NCBI GenBank assembly: GCA_958349325.1
Contig: CATWCP010000013.1
Coordinates: 1 to 25,779 of the forward strand
Length of the DNA: 25,779 nucleotides
Origin: an uncultured Collinsella sp.
GTDB lineage: Bacteria; Actinomycetota; Coriobacteriia; Coriobacteriales; Coriobacteriaceae
Direction: 5' to 3'
Positions within the stretch are counted from its first letter, which is position 1. Each line of letters opens with the position of its first letter. The position numbers and the translations under genes are program-made. A model generated the notes under the pieces. The model searched no databases and was not told the DNA's origin. It was given only the letters and a program-made list of their open reading frames with translations. Of the stretch, positions 1-6,467 are shown piece after piece.

Positions 1-24
1 CTCGAAATGCAAAACGGTTCGCAC

Positions 25-72
25 CATTATAAAAGAGCCGGGTCCGGTGCTCTACGCACGCGGATCCGGCTC
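25..72 (-). terminator. Rho-independent terminator after yebC
   Basis: On the minus strand a GC-rich hairpin (arms starting GAGCCGG and ending CCGGCTC, 35-72) is followed by the tail TTTTATAATGG. It lies about 70 nt past the yebC stop, with a smaller GCACGG/CCGTGC hairpin (119-136) in between. The hairpin and T tail are seen directly; the termination role is inferred. Nothing else can be assigned in 1-141. Confidence 0.8.
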
Positions 73-141
73 ATCTATTCCACGAGGCTTGCATGCTCGC
101 TTCATTATGCCCAGATATGCACGGCTTAACCCGTGCGGGCG

Positions 142-948
142 CTACTCCTCCTCGAGGGCAGCGATGACCTCGTCGGTCATGTCCATGGTGCTGTAAACAT
201 CCTGGACGTCGTCGAGCTCCTCAAGACGGTCGATGAGGCGCTGAACCTTCTTGGCGTCGGCGCCGGAGACCTCGGTCGGGGTGGTCGGGACCATGGTGGT
301 CTCGGAGCCCTTGACCTGGACGCCCTGCTCCTCGAGCGCCTTGGAGACAGCCATGACCTCGTTGGCAGTAGTCCAGACGATCCACTCCTCGCCGGCGTCC
401 TCGTAGTCCTCGCCACCGGCCTCGGCGATGGCCATCATGAACTCATCCTCGTCACCGGCAGCACCGTTGGCGATCATGGTCTCCTTCTTGGCGTTCTCGT
501 CCAGGATCTCCTTGGCGACGACGATCTGGCCCTTGCGCTCAAACTGGAAGGCGACGGAGCCGGAGGTGCCCAGGTTGCCACCAGCGTGGGAGAAGGCGGA
601 ACGGACATCAGCGGCGGTACGGTTGCGGTTGTCGGTCAGGCAGTCGACGTAGACGGCGACACCGGCGGGACCGTAGCCCTCGTACACGATGTTCTCGTAG
701 ACGGCAGCGTCGGCACCCGAACCAAAAGCCTTGTCGATAGCGGACTTGATCTTGTCCTTAGGCATGGACTGAGCCTTGGCCTTGGCAACGGCAGCGGCGA
801 GGCTGGCGTTGTTCTCGGGCAGCGGGTCACCGCCGAGACGGGCAGCAACGGTGATGTTGCGGCTGAGCTTGGAGAAGAGGGCGGAACGCTTGGCGTCCTG
901 CGCGCCCTTACGATGCTTGGTTGTGGCCCACTTAGAGTGTCCGGACAT
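142..948 (-). CDS. yebC: YebC/PmpR-family protein
   Basis: This is a 268-residue member of the YebC/PmpR (TACO1-like) family, cytosolic proteins described as transcription regulators and, more recently, as ribosome-associated factors that help translate proline-rich stretches. The family N-terminus is unmistakable: MSGHSKWATTKHRKGAQDAK, then FSKLSRNITVAARLGGDP. The conserved middle (GYGPAGVAVYVDCLTDNRNR and GNLGTSGSVAFQF) is also present. The protein is somewhat longer than the usual 240-250 residues and has an acidic C-terminus ending LEEE. The ATG at 948 is preceded by AGGAGACACGT, a good ribosome site. It stands alone, with a terminator downstream and a 165-nt gap upstream. The family call is very secure; the precise role in this organism cannot be read from sequence. 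Confidence 0.95.
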   Translation of the reverse strand: MSGHSKWATTKHRKGAQDAKRSALFSKLSRNITVAARLGGDPLPENNASLAAAVAKAKAQSMPKDKIKSAIDKAFGSGADAAVYENIVYEGYGPAGVAVYVDCLTDNRNRTAADVRSAFSHAGGNLGTSGSVAFQFERKGQIVVAKEILDENAKKETMIANGAAGDEDEFMMAIAEAGGEDYEDAGEEWIVWTTANEVMAVSKALEEQGVQVKGSETTMVPTTPTEVSGADAKKVQRLIDRLEELDDVQDVYSTMDMTDEVIAALEEE

Positions 949-1077
949 ACGTGTCTCCTATCGGTTTCGACCTAAAGCCCAGCGCAGATGCTCGGGCAAT
1001 ATAAACAAACGTCGTTATGATATACCTACTGGCCTGCGAGATAAACCCCAAAATGAAGGCGTCGTGATGATGTCCCC

Positions 1078-1113
1078 TTTGGTGCAAAGAAACCTGGCCC
1101 TCAATGCACCAAA
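1078..1113 (-). terminator. Hairpin directly after the DUF6020-type gene
   Basis: Arms TTTGGTGCA (1078-1086) and TGCACCAAA (1105-1113) form a 9-bp stem that touches the stop codon at 1114. On the minus strand the hairpin is followed by AGGGGACATCATC, not a T run. It may therefore be a processing or 3'-end-protecting hairpin, or a decayed REP-like element, since the AAAGGGGACA flank resembles the palindromes at 3402 and 21312. Confidence 0.5.
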
Positions 1114-3297
1114 TTAGAACCAGAAGAAGTCGCTGCGGGTGACGGTGGCGCCGATGGCGAAGGGCATGCAGGCGATGACCGGATACAGGTAGCGCATGTA
1201 AGTCGAGCCGTTGCACGGGCCAATCAGGCACACGGCGAGCACGCCCAACAGCGGCACCCAGATCGCCAGCGCACGCCATGAATGACGACGCAGCAGGTAG
1301 ACCACCACGGCGATCATGATCCACACATAGGTGGCCGAGCTCATGGTGAGCGAGATAAACGGGACGCGCTGCACCGCCACGCGGTACAGGTTGATCAGGT
1401 GGTCGCACCACCGCACCGCCTTGCTATCGACCGGATGGAAGTCGAAGTACTTGAGGTTATCGGGCTTCGCCATGATCTCGGCACTGCGCGCCGTGCTGTA
1501 GACCCAGGCATCGCGCGCGCTCGGATAAAAATAACCATAGTAGTTATTGATAAGCGCCGAAATATAGCACTCGGGATCCTTTTTGAACATCTGGGCCCAC
1601 ACCTCAAAATAGGCATCGATGTCCTCCTGCGAGGCGTACTCGTTAAAGCAGTTCTTGACGGCATCGGACTTGTCGGGGTTGTAGCGGCGGCCCAGGTTCT
1701 CGTACTTGAGTACGCGATCGATCACGGCACGCTCTTCGTCGGTCACCGAACCGTCGCAAGGAGCCTCCACGATGGTGCCGTCCTCCTTAACCGTAGGGTT
1801 GACGCCCGAGTTGAGGCCGTCGTGCTTTTGGACGAAACGAGCCGTCTGCTGGAACGGAATCGAGAGGATTTCGCGCTTGGAACCAGGCGTGATATCGTGC
1901 GCCGGCATAAAGACCTTGGTGAAGTACATATTAGAGGCAAGGCAGAGCGCGAGCACCGCGAGAACGCCAACCCAGCGGAAACGCGGGATGGCGCCCGAAG
2001 GCGCAGCACCAGTCTGCTTGGCTGCACGACGAGCCACATGCACGTCCCATACGCAAAACGCCGCCGCGATTACGCATGCCGCCAGGGGAAACACCAGGCC
2101 GCCGTTGCGCAGGAACGTGGAACCCATGGCGCCCAGAGCGAGCAGAAGCCAGTCGTGGCGCGCAAAGAGCACGGGGGCTTTCTCGCCCGCTCGCTCGACA
2201 TTGGCATCACGACGGGGCAAGCCACATGCCACGAGCTTGACGGTCTGTACCAGCAGCACCAAGAACGCGTCGGCAAAGAGCACATCTTTGGTGAGCAACG
2301 CCGCGTAGTTAGAGAACATCGGCATAAACGCAAAGAACAGCAGGATCGCACCGCGAACCGGCAGGCTCACACCCAGTTTGCGCAGCGACGAAATGGAATA
2401 GGCCATGCAGGCGGCCGTGATGACGAACTGAGCACAGGTGTAGATGGCAAGACCCGCGTTAGCGCTGTTGAACAGCGAAAGCCCCAGCTGAACGCACGAG
2501 CCGATAATGGCCGTGTGTACTACGGGATGATGCCCGTTGAGCAGCACGTTGGGGTTGAGTAGGCGCAGGTAGTCGCTCGTGCCGTTGGGATAGTTGAACC
2601 ACTGGCGAATCTGCGCGCCCGTATCTCCCATAAAAAGGCCGGGCAGCGAAGCGATGAGCGTGGGCGCCCAGGCGATCATAAGCACCAGGAAGGGCCCGGC
2701 AAAGGGATGGACCGAGAGCACGGCGTGAGTCACACGCCATACGCGGCCAAAGTGCGCTTCGGAAAACGGGATGCGCCGAGAGCTCAGCCAATCTAGACAC
2801 TCAAAGGCAAGGTAGAAGGCAACGACCGCCAGGAGCATCCAGCCCGCGCCGCCAATCCAGGCGCAGATGATGCGGGCTTTGTCGCCAAGGATAATCTCGG
2901 CCGAGTCGGTGAGATCGTAGCTGCGGCCGAACACCATGCAGATGGCGAAGAACAGCGACGGCAGAACGATCGATGGACGCCAGGTGTCGCCACGGCCAAA
3001 GAACACGTAGCGAAACGGCAAGGTGAGCAGGCAGGCAAGTGCAAGCAGCATGACCGCGTCGGTATGGCCGGCAAACGAGAGGAGTACCTCGTAGCACACG
3101 TACAGCATGCCCGAGGCTTTGGGGTCAATCGCCAAGACTGCGTTGCTCGACACCGGGGAGGGATCGATGGAAAACGCCGTGGTCGCCAACAGCGCGAGCA
3201 AAAATGCGATGAGCGTCTGCTTGGCGGGGTAGCGCTTAAACCAGACGATGCGGGCAGCGTCGCGCGCAGCCGTTGTGGAGAGATCGGAATCCTTCAC
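1114..3297 (-). CDS. Large polytopic membrane protein, DUF6020-like (glycosyltransferase-type)
   Basis: This 727-residue integral membrane protein has about a dozen hydrophobic segments, the first at residues ~27-45 after the basic WFKRYPAKQ. A long extracytoplasmic stretch (about 470-620) contains PAHDITPGSKREILSIPFQQ and many aromatic residues, and the final membrane block includes NGSTYMRYLYP. The segment GDTGAQIRQWFNYPNG followed by LNGHHPVVHT is typical of the DUF6020 family, which resembles GT-C glycosyltransferases and is thought to act on cell-envelope polysaccharides or lipids. That function is inferred from architecture only. The start is a GTG at 3297 with a poor ribosome site (AAAGG too far upstream), so the start is moderately sure. 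A REP-like palindrome occupies its leader. Confidence 0.7.
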   Translation of the reverse strand: MKDSDLSTTAARDAARIVWFKRYPAKQTLIAFLLALLATTAFSIDPSPVSSNAVLAIDPKASGMLYVCYEVLLSFAGHTDAVMLLALACLLTLPFRYVFFGRGDTWRPSIVLPSLFFAICMVFGRSYDLTDSAEIILGDKARIICAWIGGAGWMLLAVVAFYLAFECLDWLSSRRIPFSEAHFGRVWRVTHAVLSVHPFAGPFLVLMIAWAPTLIASLPGLFMGDTGAQIRQWFNYPNGTSDYLRLLNPNVLLNGHHPVVHTAIIGSCVQLGLSLFNSANAGLAIYTCAQFVITAACMAYSISSLRKLGVSLPVRGAILLFFAFMPMFSNYAALLTKDVLFADAFLVLLVQTVKLVACGLPRRDANVERAGEKAPVLFARHDWLLLALGAMGSTFLRNGGLVFPLAACVIAAAFCVWDVHVARRAAKQTGAAPSGAIPRFRWVGVLAVLALCLASNMYFTKVFMPAHDITPGSKREILSIPFQQTARFVQKHDGLNSGVNPTVKEDGTIVEAPCDGSVTDEERAVIDRVLKYENLGRRYNPDKSDAVKNCFNEYASQEDIDAYFEVWAQMFKKDPECYISALINNYYGYFYPSARDAWVYSTARSAEIMAKPDNLKYFDFHPVDSKAVRWCDHLINLYRVAVQRVPFISLTMSSATYVWIMIAVVVYLLRRHSWRALAIWVPLLGVLAVCLIGPCNGSTYMRYLYPVIACMPFAIGATVTRSDFFWF

Positions 3298-3317
3298 AGT
3301 CCAAAGAGCCTTTCTAG

Positions 3318-3356
3318 AAACCTGCCAAAAAGGGACAGGTTTATTTTGGCAGGTTT
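3318..3356. repeat. REP-like palindrome with GGGACAG loop
   Basis: Perfect 13-bp arms AAACCTGCCAAAA (3318-3330) and TTTTGGCAGGTTT (3344-3356) enclose the loop AGGGACAGGTTTA. The GGGACAG core is shared with other palindromes in this window (3402-3430, 21312-21340). It lies in the leader of the DUF6020-type gene and could act as an attenuator or simply be a dispersed repeat. Confidence 0.7.
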
Positions 3357-3401
3357 TATCTGGGGAAACGTTACGGTTCTGTCATCGTTGCCCAGCGAAT
3401 C

Positions 3402-3430
3402 ACCACAAAGGCGCCTGTCCCCTTTGTGGT
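3402..3430. repeat. REP-like palindrome after lgt
   Basis: Arms ACCACAAAGG (3402-3411) and CCTTTGTGGT (3421-3430) enclose CGCCTGTCC. Read on the minus strand this is AAAGGGGACAGGCGCCTTTG with flanks, a form typical of REP-like elements linked in many bacteria to RAYT (TnpA-REP) transposases. It begins 2 nt past the lgt stop and probably also serves as its 3'-end hairpin. Confidence 0.7.
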
Positions 3431-3432
3431 AG

Positions 3433-4254
3433 TTAGGCGTCGAGGTAGATGCGCTGGGGCCGGTTGCAGCGACGAGCAAAGATGATGAGCGCCAGGCCCG
3501 CGATTACGAGCGGCAGGCTCAGCAGCTGACCCATGGTGATAACGCCACCCAGCAGATAGCCCAGCTGCGCATCGGGCACGCGCACAAACTCAATGAGGAA
3601 GCGGACGATGCCGTAACCCATCACAAACACGCCCATAAACGTGCCTTGGGGCAGTAGCGGCTTTTTGCGGCTGAGCACCTGCAGAATGCAAAAGAGCACG
3701 ATGCCCTCAAGAAATGCCTCGTAGAGCTGGGAGGGGTGACGCGGCATATCGCCCGCAGTCCCGCCAAAGACCACGCCCCATGGCAGATCGGTCGGCTTGC
3801 CCCACAGCTCTCCGTTGACAAAGTTGGCGCAGCGTCCCAGGCACAAGGCCAGCGGCGCGCCTATGACGGCAAGGTCTGCCAAAGTCCATGCGTCGAGCTT
3901 ATACATGCGGCATACGATGATGCCGCCGATAATGCCGCCCACCAAACCGCCGTGGAAGCTCATGCCGCCCTCGTTGGTGGCAAAGATCTCGAGCGGGTGC
4001 GCCCAGTAGTAGCCATCACCGTAAAAGACGACGTAGAACAGGCGCGCACCGATAATGAGGCCAAAGACCACGCCGACCACGACACTCGTCAGGTCATCAA
4101 TCGTGATGTTAAAACCCCAGCGACGCTGCGTGCGGTACATGACAACCGCCGTGAGCAGGGCGCCGACCACATAGGCCAGACCATACCAGTAAATCGTGAT
4201 AGGCCCCGCCGAAATCGCGACGGGATCAAGCATATGGTAGAAGTCGTTGAGCAT
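3433..4254 (-). CDS. lgt: Prolipoprotein diacylglyceryl transferase
   Basis: Lgt is the membrane enzyme that moves a diacylglyceryl group from phosphatidylglycerol to the lipobox cysteine of prelipoproteins, the first step of lipoprotein maturation. The hallmarks are all present: MSFHGGLVGG, the signature LGRCANFVNGELWG, and PRHPSQLYEAFLEG, along with about seven hydrophobic segments. I place the start at the ATG at 4254 (MLNDFYHMLDP, 273 residues) because AGGAGGGTCGAC precedes it; the frame is open 20 codons further upstream but without a comparable ribosome site. The nifU-like gene lies upstream on the same strand behind a hairpin, so it may be a separate transcript. This is a confident assignment. 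Confidence 0.95.
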   Translation of the reverse strand: MLNDFYHMLDPVAISAGPITIYWYGLAYVVGALLTAVVMYRTQRRWGFNITIDDLTSVVVGVVFGLIIGARLFYVVFYGDGYYWAHPLEIFATNEGGMSFHGGLVGGIIGGIIVCRMYKLDAWTLADLAVIGAPLALCLGRCANFVNGELWGKPTDLPWGVVFGGTAGDMPRHPSQLYEAFLEGIVLFCILQVLSRKKPLLPQGTFMGVFVMGYGIVRFLIEFVRVPDAQLGYLLGGVITMGQLLSLPLVIAGLALIIFARRCNRPQRIYLDA

Positions 4255-4281
4255 GTCGACCCTCCTACTCCCTACATACAA

Positions 4282-4314
4282 ATGCGGCCGCGGGCCTTGC
4301 GCTCGCAGCCGCAT
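4282..4314 (-). terminator. Hairpin between the NifU-like gene and lgt
   Basis: ATGCGGC (4282-4288) pairs with GCCGCAT (4308-4314). On the minus strand it is followed by TTTGTATG, a weak T tail, 50 nt past the NifU-like stop and 28 nt before the lgt start. It is probably a partial terminator or processing hairpin. Confidence 0.45.
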
Positions 4315-4363
4315 ATTTGGGCGTGACGTCTATGCGGAGCATATCGCCCGCAGCTTTCACTTC

Positions 4364-4642
4364 TTAGAACGGCGCGTACTCGTCGTACAGGTCCTCGGCC
4401 TCGCCGGAGGCATTGACCTGCTCGACACGCGTAACGCCGGGCACGTGCTCCTTGAGGATACGCTCGATGCCCATGGAAAGCGTCAGGGCGCTCATGGGAC
4501 AACCGGCACAGGCGCCCTGCAGCTCCAGTTTGACGACGCCCTCGTCGTCAACGCCCACATACTCCATATCGCCGCCGTCGGCCTGCAGGTTGGGGCGAAT
4601 CTCTTCAAGAACCTTCTTAAGCAGCTCTTCGTTAACAGCCAC
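4364..4642 (-). CDS. NifU C-terminal domain iron-sulfur scaffold protein
   Basis: This 92-residue protein consists only of the NifU C-terminal (Nfu-type) domain, which binds a [4Fe-4S] cluster between two subunits and passes it to apo-proteins. The key motif GACAGCPMS gives the CxxC ligand pair at about residues 45-48. The preceding VLEEIRPNLQADGGDMEYV and the following LTLSMGIERILKEHVPGV are typical of the family. The start is a GTG at 4642 preceded by GAAAGGAGCCCCT, so the GTG is well supported. No suf or isc gene is nearby. Cluster delivery is the family role; the client proteins are unknown, though the activase encoded further on is an Fe-S enzyme. Confidence 0.9.
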   Translation of the reverse strand: MAVNEELLKKVLEEIRPNLQADGGDMEYVGVDDEGVVKLELQGACAGCPMSALTLSMGIERILKEHVPGVTRVEQVNASGEAEDLYDEYAPF

Positions 4643-4664
4643 AGGGGCTCCTTTCTCACAATTA

Positions 4665-4680
4665 CGCGGGCGCGCCCGCG
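4665..4680. repeat. Perfect 16-bp GC palindrome upstream of the NifU-like gene
   Basis: CGCGGGCGCGCCCGCG lies 23 nt upstream of the GTG start of the NifU-like gene, so it falls in that gene's leader or promoter. It may be a transcript hairpin or a protein-binding site; nothing in the sequence decides between these. The rest of 4643-4814 shows no convincing gene. Confidence 0.5.
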
Positions 4681-4800
4681 GACAGAAGCTATGTTACTAC
4701 AGCCGTGTACCCGCTCACGAGCCGTCCATGCGCGCAGACGCGACTTTCACGAGTAGTCAATTTGGGACGGGGCTCTTTGAGCTGCGTTCGTCGTCAGATA

Positions 4801-4824
4801 GCGACAACGCATAATTACTGTCGC
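4801..4824 (-). terminator. Hairpin overlapping the deaminase stop codon
   Basis: GCGACA (4801-4806) pairs with TGTCGC (4819-4824) and the stem covers the stop at 4815. There is no T run, so this is a weak 3'-end hairpin at best. Confidence 0.3.
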
Positions 4825-5339
4825 GCCTGTCCCCCGGTACCAATCTGGACATCGACGATGACCTGGCGGTAGCTGATGCCACAGGAGTCGAGGATGCGGC
4901 GGCTGATGCGTCCGTCATCGGTGTCGGCGTACTTGTTGTCCAGGTAGACGACCTCGCCCACGCCCACCTGAGCCAAAATCTTGGCGCAGTCGTGGCACGG
5001 GAACAGCGTGACGTAGACCGTGGAACCCTCGAGGTCCTTGAGCGAGCCACGGTAGTTGAGCACGGCGTTGGCCTCGGCATGGACCACGTAGTTGTGCTTG
5101 TCCTGCAGCGGGTCGTCGCTCGTACCCCACGGAAAAAAGTCGTCGTTGAGCGCCGAGGGTGTACCGTTGTAGCCCACCGAAAGGATGCGGTGGTTGGTGT
5201 TGGCGATGCACGCACCCACCTGCGTGTTGGGGTCCTTGCTGCGGCGCTGCGCGGCGATGGCCACGCTCATAAAGAACTCGTCCCAGCTAATGACGTCCAG
5301 GCGCTTGCCTGACGAAGTTTGATGAAGATCGTCCGACAT
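4815..5339 (-). CDS. Deoxycytidylate deaminase-type zinc enzyme (dCMP deaminase / ComEB-like)
   Basis: This 174-residue protein of the cytidine/deoxycytidylate deaminase superfamily probably converts dCMP to dUMP for thymidylate synthesis. The zinc site is complete: HAEANAVL supplies the histidine and catalytic glutamate, and PCHDCAK supplies the PCxxC cysteines. The N-terminal WDEFFMSVAIAAQRRSKDPN and GACIANTNHRILSVGYNG are typical of dCMP deaminases. I choose the ATG at 5339 because GGAGGTGTCTGCC precedes it; the frame is open 12 codons further but without such a site. An extended -10 (TGCTACAAT) lies 35-43 nt upstream. The last residues (TGGQARQ) are encoded by a sequence sharing 12 nt with the REP-like palindrome after lgt, so the native 3' end may have been altered. 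Confidence 0.88.
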   Translation of the reverse strand: MSDDLHQTSSGKRLDVISWDEFFMSVAIAAQRRSKDPNTQVGACIANTNHRILSVGYNGTPSALNDDFFPWGTSDDPLQDKHNYVVHAEANAVLNYRGSLKDLEGSTVYVTLFPCHDCAKILAQVGVGEVVYLDNKYADTDDGRISRRILDSCGISYRQVIVDVQIGTGGQARQ

Positions 5340-5373
5340 GGCAGACACCTCCGTAATCGCAATAGTTTGACCC

Positions 5374-5382
5374 ATTGTAGCA
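5374..5382 (-). promoter_or_regulatory. Extended -10 promoter of the deaminase gene
   Basis: On the minus strand TGCTACAAT matches an extended -10 (TGnTATAAT with one change). No good -35 is seen, as expected for this class. Transcription would start near 5367, about 28 nt before the ATG. Confidence 0.5.
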
Positions 5383-5390
5383 GGTGAAAG

Positions 5391-5421
5391 GTGAGGGCGT
5401 TTGTCCCGCCGGCGCCCTCAC
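5391..5421. terminator. Terminator hairpin after coaX
   Basis: GTGAGGGCG (5391-5399) pairs with CGCCCTCAC (5413-5421), immediately after the coaX stop at 5424. The minus-strand tail is CTTTCACC, while the plus strand has TTTT, so the hairpin could work in either direction. Confidence 0.65.
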
Positions 5422-5423
5422 TT

Positions 5424-6275
5424 TTACACGCGGCGGGGCTTTTGGTTGATGTGGTAGAGCTCGGCGAGTCCTCGCAACGTCAGTGCGTCATCTACCGTCA
5501 GGCTGTGGCCAACCAACGCCGCGAGCGCCTCGGCATCGTCGCCGGTAATGACGATGGGCACGCTGTCCTCCCCCGCGGCCTTGGTCGCGCGCATCTCGGC
5601 GAGCACCATGTCGAGCATGCCGTCGATGCGGGCAACCTCGCCCAAGACCACGCCCGAGCGCATGGCCTCGCGCGTGTTGCGGCCGATCACATGCGTGGGC
5701 GCCGAAGGCTCGACCTGCGGCAGACGCGCCGCAGCGGCCGAGAGCGAGCGGGCGCCGAGCGCCAGACCCGGCGCGATGACGCCGCCCACAAAGGTACCGC
5801 ACGCGTCGATGACCTCGATATTGGTCGTAGTGCCCAGGTCAATCACGATGCACGGAGAGCCGTAGACGGCACGAGCCGCCACGGCATCGGCGATGCGGTC
5901 GGGGCCGATCTCGGCCGGGTCGTCGTAGTGGACGGGCATGCCGGTCTTGAGGCCCGGCCCCACGGTGAGCACGCGCCCCGTGCAGGTGCGGGAAAGCGCC
6001 GCTTTCCACGGGCGCTCGAGCGCCGGCACCACGCAACTCAGCACTGCGGCCGCGGGAACGAGTGCACCCGGCATGCCCGCATCGGCTGCCAGTGCGCCCA
6101 TGACCTGCGCGAGCCTCATGCGCGCTTCGTCGGCCGTAATGCTCGACGGCGTCGTGACCTCGCACGTCGCAAGCGGGCATTCCTGCGCCGCGGCCGAATC
6201 CTCGGCAAACAGGCCAAAGCGAATGAACGTGTTGCCCACGTCGACCGTCAATATATATGCGCACCCATTAAGCAT
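5424..6275 (-). CDS. coaX: Type III pantothenate kinase
   Basis: CoaX phosphorylates pantothenate with ATP, the first step of coenzyme A synthesis. It is an ASKHA-fold cytosolic enzyme unrelated to CoaA. Evidence is the N-terminal phosphate loop LTVDVGNTFIRFGLF, the middle motif PDRIADAVAARA with a following VIDLGTTTNIEVID, and GGVIAPGLALGARSLSAAAARLP, all in the order of the family. I choose the ATG at 6275 (MLNGCAY, 283 residues) because AAAGGAGCGCCGACG precedes it; an upstream in-frame extension of 18 codons has no ribosome site. It is divergent from the OPT transporter, with mirrored TATACT boxes in the 192-nt gap. Confidence 0.93.
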   Translation of the reverse strand: MLNGCAYILTVDVGNTFIRFGLFAEDSAAAQECPLATCEVTTPSSITADEARMRLAQVMGALAADAGMPGALVPAAAVLSCVVPALERPWKAALSRTCTGRVLTVGPGLKTGMPVHYDDPAEIGPDRIADAVAARAVYGSPCIVIDLGTTTNIEVIDACGTFVGGVIAPGLALGARSLSAAAARLPQVEPSAPTHVIGRNTREAMRSGVVLGEVARIDGMLDMVLAEMRATKAAGEDSVPIVITGDDAEALAALVGHSLTVDDALTLRGLAELYHINQKPRRV

Positions 6276-6301
6276 CGTCGGCGCTCCTTTCGTCTGCCCA
6301 G

Positions 6302-6358
6302 CAGTATATCGCCTACCTAAACCAGTCATCCCAAAATGACTAGCTTGCGGCTATACTG
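6302..6358. promoter_or_regulatory. Divergent promoter region of coaX and the OPT transporter
   Basis: TATACT occurs on the minus strand at 6303-6308 (coaX side, about 28 nt before its ATG) and on the plus strand at 6352-6357 (OPT side), forming a mirror-image CAGTATA/TATACTG pair. Between them AGTCAT-CCCAAA-ATGACT (6324-6341) makes a small perfect dyad. No good -35 boxes are seen. The -10 boxes are plausible, and the dyad could be an operator. Confidence 0.4.
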
Positions 6359-6363
6359 GTGCG

Positions 6364-6467
6364 CGGTCGCGCGCGAGCTCACGCGGCGGCCCTTGGTAAC
6401 CCGACTTCCCGCGCCGTATCCGTAGCGGCGCTCCCGGGGGAAGCGGATATACGCAAAGGAGTTCTAT
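6364..6467 (+). promoter_or_regulatory. Structured GC-rich leader of the OPT transporter gene
   Basis: If transcription starts just after the TATACT at 6352, the leader is about 104 nt long. It contains GTATCCG (6416-6422) pairing with CGGATA (6443-6448), and an internal GGCGCTCCCGGGGGAAGC fold. It ends with AAAGGAG six nt before the ATG. I cannot match it to any riboswitch class I know, and there is no T-box GGTACCGCG motif. Confidence 0.35.

Noticed and set aside
133..975. 280-codon plus-strand frame opposite yebC
   Set aside because: It mirrors yebC exactly and has no homology; yebC itself is certain.
6364..6467. T-box or known riboswitch in the OPT leader
   Set aside because: There is no GGTACCGCG T-box motif, and none of the class hallmarks I know (TPP, FMN, cobalamin, SAM) could be found.
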